A DNA stretch of 64,000 nucleotides from Paenirhizobium daejeonense (lineage in GTDB: Bacteria; Pseudomonadota; Alphaproteobacteria; Rhizobiales; Rhizobiaceae): the NCBI RefSeq assembly GCF_014280875.1, contig NZ_JACLAL010000003.1:372001-436000 (forward strand), given 5' to 3'. Each line of letters opens with the position of its first letter. The first letter of the stretch is position 1. A model generated the notes under the pieces. It did not search any database. It was not told the origin of the DNA and worked only from the letters and a program-made list of their open reading frames with translations. The position numbers and the translations under genes are program-made. Shown piece after piece: positions 45,309 to 54,732 of the stretch.

Positions 45309-45333
45309 GGCGGATCGGCCGAGCGGACGCGGA

Positions 45334-46299
45334 TCAGCAGCCGAGGCGCTTTTGTTCGCTCGCCACCTTGGAAACCACCGCGCGGGAGGCCTTCGGGTAG
45401 CGCTTCGACACTTCGCGCAGGGTGGCGCATGCGGTGTCGGTATTGTCGAGCGCGGCCAGCGACATGCCGAGCTTCAGCAGCATTTCAGGGGCCTTTGGCG
45501 ACGTGCTGTAGGCCTGATGGGCGTTCAGGAAGGTCTTGGCGGCCTCGTTGAAATTGCCCTGCGAATAGAGCGCTTCGCCCAGCCAGAAATTGGCGTCGGC
45601 AATCTTGTTGCTCTTGGGGTAGCGGGTGATGAAGTCGCGGAATTCGTTTTCAGCCATGCCGTAGTCGCCGGAGAGAACATGGGCGTAGGCAACCTGATAG
45701 ACATCGCCTTCCGACCCGCCGGCTGCGGACTGGGTTGACGAGGGAGCGGCCACGCCGGGCAGGGCCGAGGATTTGTTGACGGCATCCTGGTTGATTGTCG
45801 CAGTCTGCGGCATGCCGCTGGAGTCGAGTTCGATCGAACCGAGCGTCTGCTCGGGCTGTCCGAGCGACGAAGAGGAGGCGCCGGTGTTTCCACCGGCCGC
45901 CGGTTCCTGGGTGATGATCTCGGCGACCGAATCCTGCTGCGTCGCACCCGCATTCACCGGCTTGTCGAGCGCACCACTCTTTTTGGCGCCGCCCTTTTCC
46001 AGATCCTGGAAGCGGTATTCATTGTCTTCCTGGGTCTTGCGCATCTGTTCCTGCATCTGCAGCAACTGATAGCTCATTTCCTCGATACGACCGTTGAGGG
46101 TGCGGATCTCTTCTTCGAGCTGCTGCACCCGGATGGAGGGGTCGGCGCTCTGCGCAAGCTGCACAGGCTGGCGGCTGTTGGCAGCCGGAGCCGGCTGGCT
46201 CTTGTGCAGCGACGGGAACAGCTGCAACGCGTTTGCCGTCCCGTTCAGGCCTGCCAGCGAGGCCGTCGCAAGCAATGCGGCCATGACAAGTCTCTTCAT
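45334..46299 (-). CDS. cpoB: Tol-Pal system protein CpoB (YbgF)
   Basis: 321 residues. A periplasmic protein that coordinates peptidoglycan synthesis with Tol-Pal-driven outer membrane constriction. Signal peptide (MKRLVMAALLATASLAGLNGTANA), an N-terminal trimerising coiled coil (RVQQLEEEIRTLNGRIEEMSYQLLQMQ near 57-83), a long low-complexity Ser/Gly/Gln linker, and three C-terminal TPR units starting near DVYQVAYAHVLSGDYGMAENEF at about 197. The linker is longer than in E. coli, as is common in rhizobia. Confidence 0.93.
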   Translation of the reverse strand: MKRLVMAALLATASLAGLNGTANALQLFPSLHKSQPAPAANSRQPVQLAQSADPSIRVQQLEEEIRTLNGRIEEMSYQLLQMQEQMRKTQEDNEYRFQDLEKGGAKKSGALDKPVNAGATQQDSVAEIITQEPAAGGNTGASSSSLGQPEQTLGSIELDSSGMPQTATINQDAVNKSSALPGVAAPSSTQSAAGGSEGDVYQVAYAHVLSGDYGMAENEFRDFITRYPKSNKIADANFWLGEALYSQGNFNEAAKTFLNAHQAYSTSPKAPEMLLKLGMSLAALDNTDTACATLREVSKRYPKASRAVVSKVASEQKRLGC

Positions 46300-46402
46300 A
46301 TGGTTCGTCCTGTTATCCTTGAATCGTCACGTCGAATGGCGTGCGTAACGGATTTTTACAATTGACCGTAAAAAAGCAACTCAAGTTCGGCCAAAGTGTG
46401 GA

Positions 46403-46434
46403 GAAAAGAAAAGGCGGCCCGGGGGGCCGCCTTC
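46403..46434 (-). terminator. Terminator of pal
   Basis: A 9-bp AAGGCGGCC/GGCCGCCTT stem with a short C-rich loop and TTCTTTTC tail on the minus strand, 40 bases after the pal stop. Confidence 0.85.
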
Positions 46435-46474
46435 ACATGGGGTTGATCGATCGGGCGTCGATCGATGTCCCGGA

Positions 46475-47008
46475 TCAGAGGCCTGCGCCACCGAGAACGG
46501 TGACGGCGCGGCGGTTCTGCGACCAGCACGAGATGTCGTCGCAGACCGCGACCGGGCGTTCCTTGCCGTAGGAAATGGTCTTCATGCGGCTTGCCGGAAT
46601 GCCGCGCGAAGCGAGGTAATCGCGGGTGGCGGCTGCGCGGCGTGCGCCGAGCGCCAGGTTGTATTCGCGGGTACCGCGTTCGTCGGCATGGCCTTCGACC
46701 GTGATGGCGTAGTTCGGGTAGCGCTGCAGCCACTGGGCCTGACGGTCGAGGGTCTGCTGGGCATCGGCGCGAATCGAGGTCGAGTCGGTGTCGAAGAAGA
46801 TGCGGTCGCCGACGTTGACGGTGAAGTCCTGCGTCGAACCCGGGGTGGCGGAACCGCCGGCGCCGAGGCCGAGTTCGGAAGCGCTGTTCGGGAGGTTCTT
46901 CTTCGAGGCACAACCGGCAAGTGCCAGCGTCATCGCGATGGCGACGATTGCGGGGTTGCTTGCCAGCTGCTGCATGCGGCTCTTCGCCGGGGTGTGAATG
47001 CGGCTCAT
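46475..47008 (-). CDS. pal: Peptidoglycan-associated lipoprotein Pal
   Basis: 177 residues. An outer membrane lipoprotein that binds peptidoglycan and TolB. Lipobox LALAGC with the acylated cysteine at residue 33 and a long basic leader; OmpA-like domain with DRIFFDTDSTSIRADAQQ near 68-85, VEGHADERGTREYNLALG near 103-120 and RRAAATRDYL. An AAGGAGA ribosome site supports the first ATG. It lies between tolB (155 bases upstream) and cpoB, and an inverted repeat is found in its upstream region. Confidence 0.97.
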   Translation of the reverse strand: MSRIHTPAKSRMQQLASNPAIVAIAMTLALAGCASKKNLPNSASELGLGAGGSATPGSTQDFTVNVGDRIFFDTDSTSIRADAQQTLDRQAQWLQRYPNYAITVEGHADERGTREYNLALGARRAAATRDYLASRGIPASRMKTISYGKERPVAVCDDISCWSQNRRAVTVLGGAGL

Positions 47009-47048
47009 CGCCGGTCTCCTTGATTCTTTCCGTTAGGGTTGCCGGACT

Positions 47049-47066
47049 TTAACCATTCGAGGTTAA
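47049..47066. promoter_or_regulatory. Inverted repeat TTAACC-N6-GGTTAA upstream of pal
   Basis: A 6-bp inverted repeat about 40 bases before the pal ATG. It has two TTAA halves but with 10 bases between them, so it is not a standard CtrA site. A further GGTTAAC follows at 47085-47091. Confidence 0.35.
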
Positions 47067-47162
47067 CCGGCTTCGAACGAACATGGTTAACAAAGTGTCA
47101 AAACACTGCCGCAATGCGCTGATTCTCAACACTTTGCGGCAGGAAGAGGGCGTAGCTGTGTC

Positions 47163-48470
47163 CTATTCGAGAAGCGGCGACCAGGCCGGGTCGGAGGCGT
47201 AGCCCGGGGTCTTGACGAGCTGTTCGTTGTAACCGGTGAGGTCGATCGAGTAGAGCTGCGGACCGCCGGCACCTGCGCTCTGGCGGAAGAACATCAGCAC
47301 CCGACCGTTCGGCGCCCAGGTCGGGCCTTCGTTGTGGAAGCCGGTGGTCAGGATGCGCTCGCCCGAACCGTCGGTCTTCATCACGCCGATGGAGAACTTG
47401 CCACCGGACTGCTTGGTGAAGGCGATCAGGTCGCCGCGCGGTGACCAGACCGGGGTGGAGTAGGAGCCGTCGCCGAAGGAGATGCGCTGCTGGCCGGAGC
47501 CGTCGGCGTTCATCACGTAGAGTTGCTGGCGGCCGCCGCGGTCACTTTCGAAGGCGATGCGGTTACCGTCAGGCGAATAGGAGGGCGAGGTGTCGATCGC
47601 AGCTGTGGAGGTCAGGCGCGTCGTGGTGCGCGAGCGCAGGTCCATCGTGTAGATGTTGGCGTTGCCGTCCTGCTGCAGGCTCATGATGACTCGCTGGCCA
47701 TCGGGAGAGAAGCGCGGCGAGAAGGTCATGCCGGGGAAGTTGCCGACGACTTCGCGCTGGCCGGATTCGAGCTGCAGGAGGTAGACACGCGGCTGCTGGC
47801 CTTCGAAGGACATGTAGGTGATTTCCTGACGGCTCGGCGAGAAGCGCGGCGTCAGAACGATATCCTTGCTGTTGGTCAGCGTGCGGACGTTTTCACCGTC
47901 CTGGTCCATGATCGCGAGCTGGCGCTTGCGGTCGGCCTTGGAGCCGCTTTCGGCAACGAAGACGACGCGGGTGTCGAAGTAGCCCTTTTCACCGGTGATG
48001 CGCTCGTAGATCGCATCGGCAATGATATGAGCGAGACGACGCCAGTTTTCCGGCTGGGTGTAAAACTGCTGGCCTGCCATCTGCTGGCCGGCGACGGTGT
48101 CCCACAGGCGGAATTCTGCGCGGAGCCGGCCATCGCCCTCCTGGCTGACGCGACCGACGACGAGCGCCTGTGCATTCAGCACGGTCCAGCTCTGCATGTT
48201 CGGTGTCTGGTCCGGATTGCTGATCTTCTCGATGAACGCGGCGCGGCTCACCGGGGCGAACAGGCCGGAACGCTTCAGATCCGCCTCGACGACTGCCGAG
48301 ATCTTGGCGCCGATACCGTTGCTGGAGGCGAAGTCCGTGATCGCAATCGGCAACGGCTCTACGTTACCCTTGTTGATGTTGATCTCGACGACCGCGTGGG
48401 CCGGTGTGGCGAAGGCGCCGGCAAGGCCGACGACCACCGCCAGATATCGAAGAAGATTGAGTTTCATCAT
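47163..48470 (-). CDS. tolB: Tol-Pal system beta-propeller protein TolB
   Basis: 435 residues. A periplasmic protein linking TolA and Pal. Signal peptide ending AHA-VVEI near residue 27, N-terminal domain ([14 protein letters not shown] near 40-53), then a six-bladed propeller whose blades repeat FSPxxQ or SPDG motifs such as [31 protein letters not shown] and [14 protein letters not shown]. Two adjacent ATG codons (48470, 48467) are possible starts. It follows tolA by 22 bases. Confidence 0.96.
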   Translation of the reverse strand: MMKLNLLRYLAVVVGLAGAFATPAHAVVEININKGNVEPLPIAITDFASSNGIGAKISAVVEADLKRSGLFAPVSRAAFIEKISNPDQTPNMQSWTVLNAQALVVGRVSQEGDGRLRAEFRLWDTVAGQQMAGQQFYTQPENWRRLAHIIADAIYERITGEKGYFDTRVVFVAESGSKADRKRQLAIMDQDGENVRTLTNSKDIVLTPRFSPSRQEITYMSFEGQQPRVYLLQLESGQREVVGNFPGMTFSPRFSPDGQRVIMSLQQDGNANIYTMDLRSRTTTRLTSTAAIDTSPSYSPDGNRIAFESDRGGRQQLYVMNADGSGQQRISFGDGSYSTPVWSPRGDLIAFTKQSGGKFSIGVMKTDGSGERILTTGFHNEGPTWAPNGRVLMFFRQSAGAGGPQLYSIDLTGYNEQLVKTPGYASDPAWSPLLE

Positions 48471-48492
48471 GAGTTCCAAGCCTTTTTAGCTT

Positions 48493-49608
48493 TTACATCA
48501 TTTCGCTGGGGTCGAAGTTCACGATGACCTCCGACCAGGCGTCATATTTGTCACGTGGAAGATTGCTGAAAGGAGCGGAGCGCAGAACCGCGCGTCTTGC
48601 GCTACCCATCATGACTTGCTGTGTCGATGTCTCGCCGCCCTTGGCGCTTACTTCCGGATCGCCGACCAGATTGCCGGATTCATCCAGCCGGAAGCGGACC
48701 GTAATGATCATGCCTTCCATGCCGGCCAGTCCGGGGATGAAGGACCAGTTGTTCTGGATGACACCCTTCAGCGCATCCATTTCGGTCTGGCTCAGCTTCG
48801 TACCACTGGTCGTCTTCTTGCCACCGAATGCGGCCTTGTCCTGCGAGGACTTGGCGCCACCGGCGGTCGGATCGTTCTTGTTTAGGAGCGCCGCGACATC
48901 GTCGGCGTTGAAATCACTTTCCTTGGTGGATTTTGACTTCGCCGCTTCCTGGGTCTTGGTGTCCTTCTTCTTGTCAGGCGTCTTCGGCGTCTGGCTCTCG
49001 GTCGGCTTGGCCTCGGCGGCCTTTGGCTCAACCGGCTTCGGCGTTTCAGGCTTCGGACGGACGGACGGAACAGGCGCCTTTTCCGGAAGCGGAATTTCCG
49101 CGGTTTCGTCAGGCTGCTGCGGAGTAGGCTCCGGCGGCTTTTCGGGTGCCGGCGGCTGCGTTACTTGCGGCTTCGGCGGTTCGGCCTTGGCCACTTCCTT
49201 CTGCGGCTCGGCGACCGTGTCTTCCTTGATGATTTCCTTGATGTCGTTGGTTTCGTTGTCCTGCTTCGGCTGGACCTTCTCGACCTTCTCCGGCGCGGCG
49301 GAAGACTCGTTGTTGCTCGGCTTGGCGTTCGGGGTCGGCACCGACTTCAGGTCGATCTTGTTGTCGCCGAGGTTTTCGGCGTTCTCGACAGGCGCCGGGC
49401 GCTTGGTGGGAACGGGAGCAGCCTTTTCCGCCTTCGGAGCCTTCTGATCGCCCTGCTGGATCTGCGTCAGTTCCTCGATCGGCACGAGTTCGACAGGCAG
49501 CGCCTCGACGTTCGATACGTCAAGGGTTTCGGTCGAGCTGATAGATACCAGCGCCCATGTGAGCGCCAGTGCATGCAGTACGGCCGATGTCGCGAGGCTG
49601 ACCTTCAT
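48493..49608 (-). CDS. tolA: Cell envelope protein TolA
   Basis: 371 residues. It spans from the inner membrane to the outer, joining TolQR to TolB/Pal. One membrane helix at about 5-24, a long middle rich in Pro, Lys, Glu and Ala (about 50-235) which is more proline-rich and less purely helical than E. coli TolA, and a C-terminal globular domain (LKGVIQNNWSFIPG near 279 on) of the TonB/TolA type. It follows tolR by nine bases. Confidence 0.93.
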   Translation of the reverse strand: MKVSLATSAVLHALALTWALVSISSTETLDVSNVEALPVELVPIEELTQIQQGDQKAPKAEKAAPVPTKRPAPVENAENLGDNKIDLKSVPTPNAKPSNNESSAAPEKVEKVQPKQDNETNDIKEIIKEDTVAEPQKEVAKAEPPKPQVTQPPAPEKPPEPTPQQPDETAEIPLPEKAPVPSVRPKPETPKPVEPKAAEAKPTESQTPKTPDKKKDTKTQEAAKSKSTKESDFNADDVAALLNKNDPTAGGAKSSQDKAAFGGKKTTSGTKLSQTEMDALKGVIQNNWSFIPGLAGMEGMIITVRFRLDESGNLVGDPEVSAKGGETSTQQVMMGSARRAVLRSAPFSNLPRDKYDAWSEVIVNFDPSEMM

Positions 49609-49617
49609 CGCTGTAAA

Positions 49618-50067
49618 TCAGTTTGTCTTCTGCTCGGTTATAAGGCCCACATTCGTGTAGCCTGCGGCCTGCATGCGGGCCATGACGTCTGCAATCACGC
49701 CATAGGGCGCTTCGCCGTCGCCGCGCACATGGATACGCTCGGTGTAGCCGGTCGTTGCAATAGCAGCGAGCTTGGCGCCGATTTCGTCGACGGGAATCTG
49801 GGTTTCCTGAATGAACACCGAGCCGTCGGCCTTGATGGAGACGGTGATCGGCTGCGTTTCGGAATTGAGAGCCTTGGCACCCGTCTTGGGCAGGTTCAAC
49901 GGCACGCCCACGGTCATCATCGGGGCGGCGACCATGAAGATGATGAGCAGCACGAGCATGACGTCGACGAGCGGCGTCACGTTGATCTCGCTCATCGGAG
50001 CCTTGCGGCCGCCGCGCCTGCCACGACGTCCACCGCCGCCACCGCTCGATCCAACAGACATACCCAT
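49618..50067 (-). CDS. tolR: Tol-Pal proton-channel protein TolR
   Basis: 149 residues. One N-terminal helix (INVTPLVDVMLVLLIIFMVAA) with the proton-carrying aspartate in LVDVML, then a periplasmic domain ending ARMQAAGYTNVGLITEQK. The first 25 residues contain a striking Gly/Arg-rich patch. A TAGGAGA ribosome site precedes the ATG; tolQ ends 26 bases upstream. Confidence 0.96.
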   Translation of the reverse strand: MGMSVGSSGGGGGRRGRRGGRKAPMSEINVTPLVDVMLVLLIIFMVAAPMMTVGVPLNLPKTGAKALNSETQPITVSIKADGSVFIQETQIPVDEIGAKLAAIATTGYTERIHVRGDGEAPYGVIADVMARMQAAGYTNVGLITEQKTN

Positions 50068-50093
50068 TGCTTGCGTCTCCTAAGTCGAACCGA

Positions 50094-50813
50094 TTACTGC
50101 GCCGCCTGACGGGGCTGCAGTTTCTCGTCGATCTGGCGCGAAAGAATGGCGGAGAACTCGTCGGCAAAGCCTTCCATGCGGGCGGTCAGCTTGCCGGCCT
50201 CGCCGGAGAATTTGTTGTAGGCGATAACGGCGGGAATAGCGGCGACGAGGCCGATTGCCGTCGCCAGAAGTGCTTCCGCGATACCGGGGGCGACGACGGC
50301 GAGGTTGGTCGACTTCGAACCGGCAATCGCCTGGAACGAGGTCATGATACCGACAACCGTACCGAAGAGGCCGACGAACGGGGCGGCAGAGCCGATGGTA
50401 GCAAGCGATGCAAGGCGGGCTTCGAGCGTTTCCGACTCGCGCGCCAGCGTCACGTCCATGGCGCGGTCGATACGCATCTGAAGACCGATCGGCGACCGTG
50501 CGCCGCGTTCGAAGCTCTTCTTCCATTCGCGCATGGCTGCCACGAACATCGCGGCAAGGCCGGTGTTGCTGCGCTCGGCCAGCGTCCGGTAAAGTTCCTC
50601 GAGCGACTGGCCGGACCAGAACACCTGTTCGAACTGGTCGAACTGCCGGCGGGCCCGCGAGTAGCTCATGAACTTGTCGATGACGATCGCCCAGGTCCAT
50701 ACCGAGGCTGCGAGCAGCCCCAGCATCACGAGTTTCACCACGAAGCCGGCCTGCATGAACAGGGCCCAGAGGCTCACGTCATGGGTCGCTGCTGCCAATC
50801 CAACTTCTTCCAT
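50094..50813 (-). CDS. tolQ: Tol-Pal proton-channel protein TolQ
   Basis: 239 residues with three membrane helices (about 20-40, 130-155, 170-195). LASLATIGSAAPFVGLFGTVVGIM and VAPGIAEALLATAIGLVAAIPAVIAYN are the conserved channel helices. Starts at the ATG at 50811-50813 with a GGGGA site. The 286-base gap upstream, to ybgC, probably carries a promoter for the tol genes; I see no other feature there. Confidence 0.96.
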   Translation of the reverse strand: MEEVGLAAATHDVSLWALFMQAGFVVKLVMLGLLAASVWTWAIVIDKFMSYSRARRQFDQFEQVFWSGQSLEELYRTLAERSNTGLAAMFVAAMREWKKSFERGARSPIGLQMRIDRAMDVTLARESETLEARLASLATIGSAAPFVGLFGTVVGIMTSFQAIAGSKSTNLAVVAPGIAEALLATAIGLVAAIPAVIAYNKFSGEAGKLTARMEGFADEFSAILSRQIDEKLQPRQAAQ

Positions 50814-51099
50814 CGCTTTGTAATCCCCGAAATCCAAACGCCCGGCGCATGACCGGGCGGTGAAAAAGCTCTGTTACCGGAAATTTGCGGTAGCCTTCGC
50901 CGAACGCCCTAATCCCGCTTCAAGCTCCCAGATTGCCTTCTTGCCTCGAAATTTGGTCAAAGGAAGGCGTGCGACGCACAATTTCCCATAATGTTAGTAA
51001 GACATCATTATGGTTAAAGGAGCGTTATCACTGCCGCATGTCAGCGGTGACGGATTGCCATCGAAGCATTTTTGTTCGCTCGCTGCGCGATACCGCGAA

Positions 51100-51540
51100 T
51101 CAGGCGAGAAACTGCGCGGCGAGATCTTCCGGCAGCCGGCGGGGACGTCCGCGACGGTTGACGACGGCGATGACGACCTTCGCAGCGATCAGAAGGTCCT
51201 CGCCACGGCGGATTTCCTGTTCCAGCACCATCTTTGCGCCGCCAGCCTTGGTGGTGGTCGTCCTGATTTCCAGTATATCATCCATGCGGGCAGGCGACTT
51301 GAAGTCGATTTCCATGCGATGAACGACGAAAACGAGGCCTTCCTCGTCTATCCCGATCAGCGCGCTTTGCTCGACGCCGAGGCAGCGAAGATAGTCGGTG
51401 CGGCCCCGTTCGAGGAAGTGCAGGTAGCGGGCGTGATAGACCAGACCGGAAAAATCGGTGTCCTCATAATACACGCGCTGAATGAGCCTGTGTCCGTGCT
51501 CCATCAGGTGTCCGGAAAGGGAAAAATCCATATTCGTCAT
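51100..51540 (-). CDS. ybgC: Tol-Pal-associated acyl-CoA thioesterase YbgC
   Basis: 146 residues, hotdog fold. It hydrolyses acyl-CoA or acyl-ACP thioesters and is associated with Tol-Pal genes. The catalytic motif VYYEDTDFSGLVYHARYLHFLER is at about 22-44. The ATG at 51540 has an AAGGAC ribosome site; an ATG at 51615 would add 25 unconserved residues. It is divergent from sqdB. Confidence 0.93.
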   Translation of the reverse strand: MTNMDFSLSGHLMEHGHRLIQRVYYEDTDFSGLVYHARYLHFLERGRTDYLRCLGVEQSALIGIDEEGLVFVVHRMEIDFKSPARMDDILEIRTTTTKAGGAKMVLEQEIRRGEDLLIAAKVVIAVVNRRGRPRRLPEDLAAQFLA

Positions 51541-51664
51541 TATGTTGTCCTTGTTCGGGAAATGCCTGAATGCCGCGCCGGGAGGGCTTTTCTGCGGCGA
51601 TTGTAGTTCTGTCATAAATCGGCATTATCAGGTTTGATACCTCATCGGCAAAGGAGAGCATCTT

Positions 51665-52885
51665 ATGAAGATTGCAGTCATGGGCGGGGATGGTTTCGTT
51701 GGGTGGCCGACTTCATTGCATCTTTCCGATGCTGGCCACGACGTTCATATCCTTGATAACCTGTCGCGCCGATGGATCGATACCGAACTCGGGGTGCAGT
51801 CCCTGACGCCGATGGATTCCATACAGGAACGCACCCGAATCTGGCATGCGGAAACCGGCCGGCGGATCCATTTCAACCTCATCGACCTCGCCAAGGACTA
51901 TGAGCTTCTGAAGAAGTGGCTGGCCGAAGAGCGTCCCGATGCGATCATTCATTTCGCCGAACAGCGCGCTGCTCCCTATTCGATGAAGAGCGACCGGCAC
52001 AAGAACTACACGGTCAACAACAACGTTTCGGCGACCCACAATCTGCTCAATGCTCTGGTGGAAATCGGGCTCGACGCGCATCTGGTCCATCTCGGCACAA
52101 TGGGTGTCTATGGGTATTCGACCGTCGGCGCGGCTATCCCGGAAGGGTATCTGCCGGTCGGGATCGAAACGACCGAAGGCGAGACAGTTTCGCAGGAGAT
52201 CCTCTATCCGGCCAATCCGGGCTCGATCTATCACATGACGAAATGCCTCGATCAGTTGCTCTTCCAATTCTACGCGAAGAACGACGGTCTTCGGATCACC
52301 GACCTGCACCAGGGCATCGTCTGGGGTACCCATACGGAACAGACCCGCCGTCATCCGCAACTCGTCAACCGCTTCGATTATGACGGCGACTACGGCACGG
52401 TTTTGAACCGCTTCCTGATCCAGGCGGCAATCGGCTATCCGCTGACGGTGCATGGCACCGGCGGCCAGACCCGCGCCTTCATCCATATTCAGGATTCGGT
52501 TCGCTGCATTGAGATTGCGCTGAACAATCCGCCGGCGCGGGGATCGCGTGTCGAGATCTTCAACCAGATGACGGAAACGCACCGGGTGCGGGACCTTGCG
52601 GAGATGATTGCGAAGATTTCAGGCGCGGACATCGCCTGGCTGCCCAATCCGCGCAAGGAAGCAGCGGAGAACGACCTCATCGTCAAAAACGAGAAGCTCC
52701 TCGGGCTCGGATTGCAGCCGATAACGCTGCAAGGTGGGCTTTTGGAAGAGATCGTCGATGTCGCGAAGAAGTTTGCCTACCGCGTCGACCGGTCCCGCGT
52801 GCCGGCGGTTTCCGCCTGGACCAAGGATATCGCGCGGACGATCAATCGCGATCCGGAGGGCAAGAAGCTGAAATCGGTGTCATGA
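51665..52885 (+). CDS. sqdB: UDP-sulfoquinovose synthase
   Basis: 406 residues. It makes UDP-sulfoquinovose from UDP-glucose and sulfite, the head group of sulfolipid SQDG. An NAD-binding short-chain dehydrogenase fold: MGGDGFVGWPTSLHLSDAGH at the start, RRWIDTELGVQSLTP near 36, HFAEQRAAPYSM near 97, the Thr motif GTMGVYGYS near 143-151 and the YHMTK Tyr/Lys pair near 184; LHQGIVWGT near 216 is specific for SQD1-like enzymes. It is first of a three-gene operon; its stop overlaps the next start by four bases (ATGA). Confidence 0.95.
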   Translation: MKIAVMGGDGFVGWPTSLHLSDAGHDVHILDNLSRRWIDTELGVQSLTPMDSIQERTRIWHAETGRRIHFNLIDLAKDYELLKKWLAEERPDAIIHFAEQRAAPYSMKSDRHKNYTVNNNVSATHNLLNALVEIGLDAHLVHLGTMGVYGYSTVGAAIPEGYLPVGIETTEGETVSQEILYPANPGSIYHMTKCLDQLLFQFYAKNDGLRITDLHQGIVWGTHTEQTRRHPQLVNRFDYDGDYGTVLNRFLIQAAIGYPLTVHGTGGQTRAFIHIQDSVRCIEIALNNPPARGSRVEIFNQMTETHRVRDLAEMIAKISGADIAWLPNPRKEAAENDLIVKNEKLLGLGLQPITLQGGLLEEIVDVAKKFAYRVDRSRVPAVSAWTKDIARTINRDPEGKKLKSVS

Positions 52886-53751
52886 TGATGGGGGCTGAAC
52901 TGCTGAAGGGCATACGACCGGCCACGACGGCCGGTTCGCGTGAGGCCTATGTCACGCTGGTGACCAATCGCGACTATGCCATGGGCGCGACCGCGCTTGC
53001 GCGTTCCATCCGTCTGACCGGGAGTTCCGCCGATGTCGTCGTGCTCTTCACCGGCGGTGTGGAGGCGGATGCGCTTCTGCCGCTCGACCGGCTCGGCTGC
53101 CGGATGGTCGAGGTCGAGCACCTGTCTTTGTCCGATGGCTTCAATCAGCGGCATGCGCGCGGCAACCTGCACGCCAATGCACCTTTCACCAAGGGGCGCA
53201 AGCCGGCCTTTCACTCGCCGCTTGATAATTTCTGCAAGCTCCGGCTCTGGCAACTCATCGATTACGAGACCTGCATCTTCATCGATGCGGATGCGATTGT
53301 TCTGCGCAATGTCGACCGGCTGTTCGACTATCCGGAATTTTCCGCTGCGCCGAATGTCTATGAAAGCCTTGCCGATTTTCATCGGCTGAATTCCGGGGTG
53401 TTCGTCGCGCGCCCCTCGCTTGCCACCTTCGACGACATGCTGCGCAATCTGGATCAACCGGATGTCTTCTGGCGGCGCACGGACCAGAGCTTCCTCGAGA
53501 GCTATTTTCCGGACTGGCATGGCCTGCCGGTGTTCATGAACATGCTGCAATATGTGTGGTTCAACCTGCCGGATCTCTGGGACTGGCGGCAGATCGGCAT
53601 TCTGCATTACCAGTATGAAAAGCCGTGGGAGAAGGATCATCCCAAGGCGGCGGCACTGAAGCCGCTGATCGATCTCTGGCACGCTTATTACACGGGGTAC
53701 GGCATCCCGGAAATCGCCTCGCTCTCCAAGCCGGAGCAGGCGGCTGCATGA
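52882..53751 (+). CDS. sqdD: Glycogenin-like GT8 glycosyltransferase of the sulfolipid operon (SqdD-like)
   Basis: 289 residues. The metal-binding DxD motif is in TCIFIDADAIVLRNVD near 130-145, and AYVTLVTNRDYAMGATALARS near 22-42 opens the GT-A fold, as in the glycogenin-like GT8 family. In Rhodobacter and Sinorhizobium sqdD is a glycogenin-like gene next to sqdB, which is the basis for the name; the exact step (sulfoquinovose transfer) is inferred. Three ATG codons in a row at the start. Overlaps sqdB and sqdC by four bases each. Confidence 0.85.
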   Translation: MMMGAELLKGIRPATTAGSREAYVTLVTNRDYAMGATALARSIRLTGSSADVVVLFTGGVEADALLPLDRLGCRMVEVEHLSLSDGFNQRHARGNLHANAPFTKGRKPAFHSPLDNFCKLRLWQLIDYETCIFIDADAIVLRNVDRLFDYPEFSAAPNVYESLADFHRLNSGVFVARPSLATFDDMLRNLDQPDVFWRRTDQSFLESYFPDWHGLPVFMNMLQYVWFNLPDLWDWRQIGILHYQYEKPWEKDHPKAAALKPLIDLWHAYYTGYGIPEIASLSKPEQAAA

Positions 53752-54632
53752 AAGTTCTGGTATCCGGCGGAACGGGGCTGGTCGGGCGCTATATCGTCGA
53801 AGACCTGCTCGCCGCGGGTTATGCGGTCGTCATCGGTGCGCGTCATCCGCCGGCGGAAGGATTGTTTTCCCATCCCGTTGGATTTCGTCCGCTGTCGCTC
53901 GATCCTCAGGAAGACCAGACTGACGCTTTCGACGATGCCTATTTCTTCGTTCATGCGGCTTTCGATCATCTGCCCGGCAAATACCGGGGCGGGGAGGGCG
54001 GCGATCCCGAACGGTTTCGCCGGCTCAATCTCGATGGCTCCATCCGACTGTTCGAGACGGCGAGGCAGGCTGGTGTCCGGCGTGTGGTCTTTCTTTCCAG
54101 CCGGGCGGTCTATGACGGGCTTGCAGCCGAAACTGCGCTGACCGAGGAGCAGTTTCTGCAGCCGACCAGTCTCTATGGCGAGGTGAAGCTTCTGGCCGAG
54201 CGAGTGCTGGCCGATCTCGCCGCGCCCGGTTTCGTGACCTCGAGCCTGAGGGTGACGGGGGTTTATGGCGACGCCCGGCCGAACAAGTGGGATGCGCTTT
54301 TTGCGGATTATCTAGCGGGGCGGGAAGTTCCGGAACGGGCCGGCTCGGAGATCCATGGCCGTGATGTGGGACAGGCCGTGCGGCTGATGCTGTCCACCGA
54401 GGCGGCGAAGGTCAGCGGACAATCCTTCAATGTTTCCGATATCGTGACAGATACTCACGATATCCTCGGCATCTTCCAGTCGGTGATCCGATGTCCGCAG
54501 CCCTTGCCCGCGCCGGGGGACAAGGCGGCTGTCAGGGCAATGCCGGTCGAGAAGATAACGGCGCTTGGCTGGAAGCCTGGTGGGTGGCCTCTGTTTCAAA
54601 ATACGGTTCACTCACTGGCCGACAGTTACTGA
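53748..54632 (+). CDS. sqdC: NAD-dependent epimerase/dehydratase of the sulfolipid operon (SqdC-like)
   Basis: 294 residues. Extended short-chain dehydrogenase: VLVSGGTGLVGRYIVEDLL at 3-21 binds NAD(P), FLSSRAVYDG near 120 and the YGEVK catalytic Tyr/Lys motif near 143-147. SqdC has an uncertain role in sulfolipid synthesis; the name comes from position. ATG at 53748 overlaps the previous stop. A terminator follows 50 bases on. Confidence 0.85.
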   Translation: MKVLVSGGTGLVGRYIVEDLLAAGYAVVIGARHPPAEGLFSHPVGFRPLSLDPQEDQTDAFDDAYFFVHAAFDHLPGKYRGGEGGDPERFRRLNLDGSIRLFETARQAGVRRVVFLSSRAVYDGLAAETALTEEQFLQPTSLYGEVKLLAERVLADLAAPGFVTSSLRVTGVYGDARPNKWDALFADYLAGREVPERAGSEIHGRDVGQAVRLMLSTEAAKVSGQSFNVSDIVTDTHDILGIFQSVIRCPQPLPAPGDKAAVRAMPVEKITALGWKPGGWPLFQNTVHSLADSY

Positions 54633-54679
54633 AATCCCTTGTCGGCTAAGGGGCGCAATACATACTCCCCCTAGAATGA

Positions 54680-54716
54680 AGAAAGCCGCAGACGCGTTTG
54701 CGCCTGCGGCTTGTTC
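54680..54716. terminator. Terminator between sqdC and the RcnB-like gene
   Basis: AGCCGCAG/CTGCGGCT stem, which can extend through CGC/GCG, at 54684-54711. The A- and T-rich flanks suit the minus strand best; the plus side is weaker. Confidence 0.75.
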
Positions 54717-54732
54717 TGTATGCTTTGGCCTC

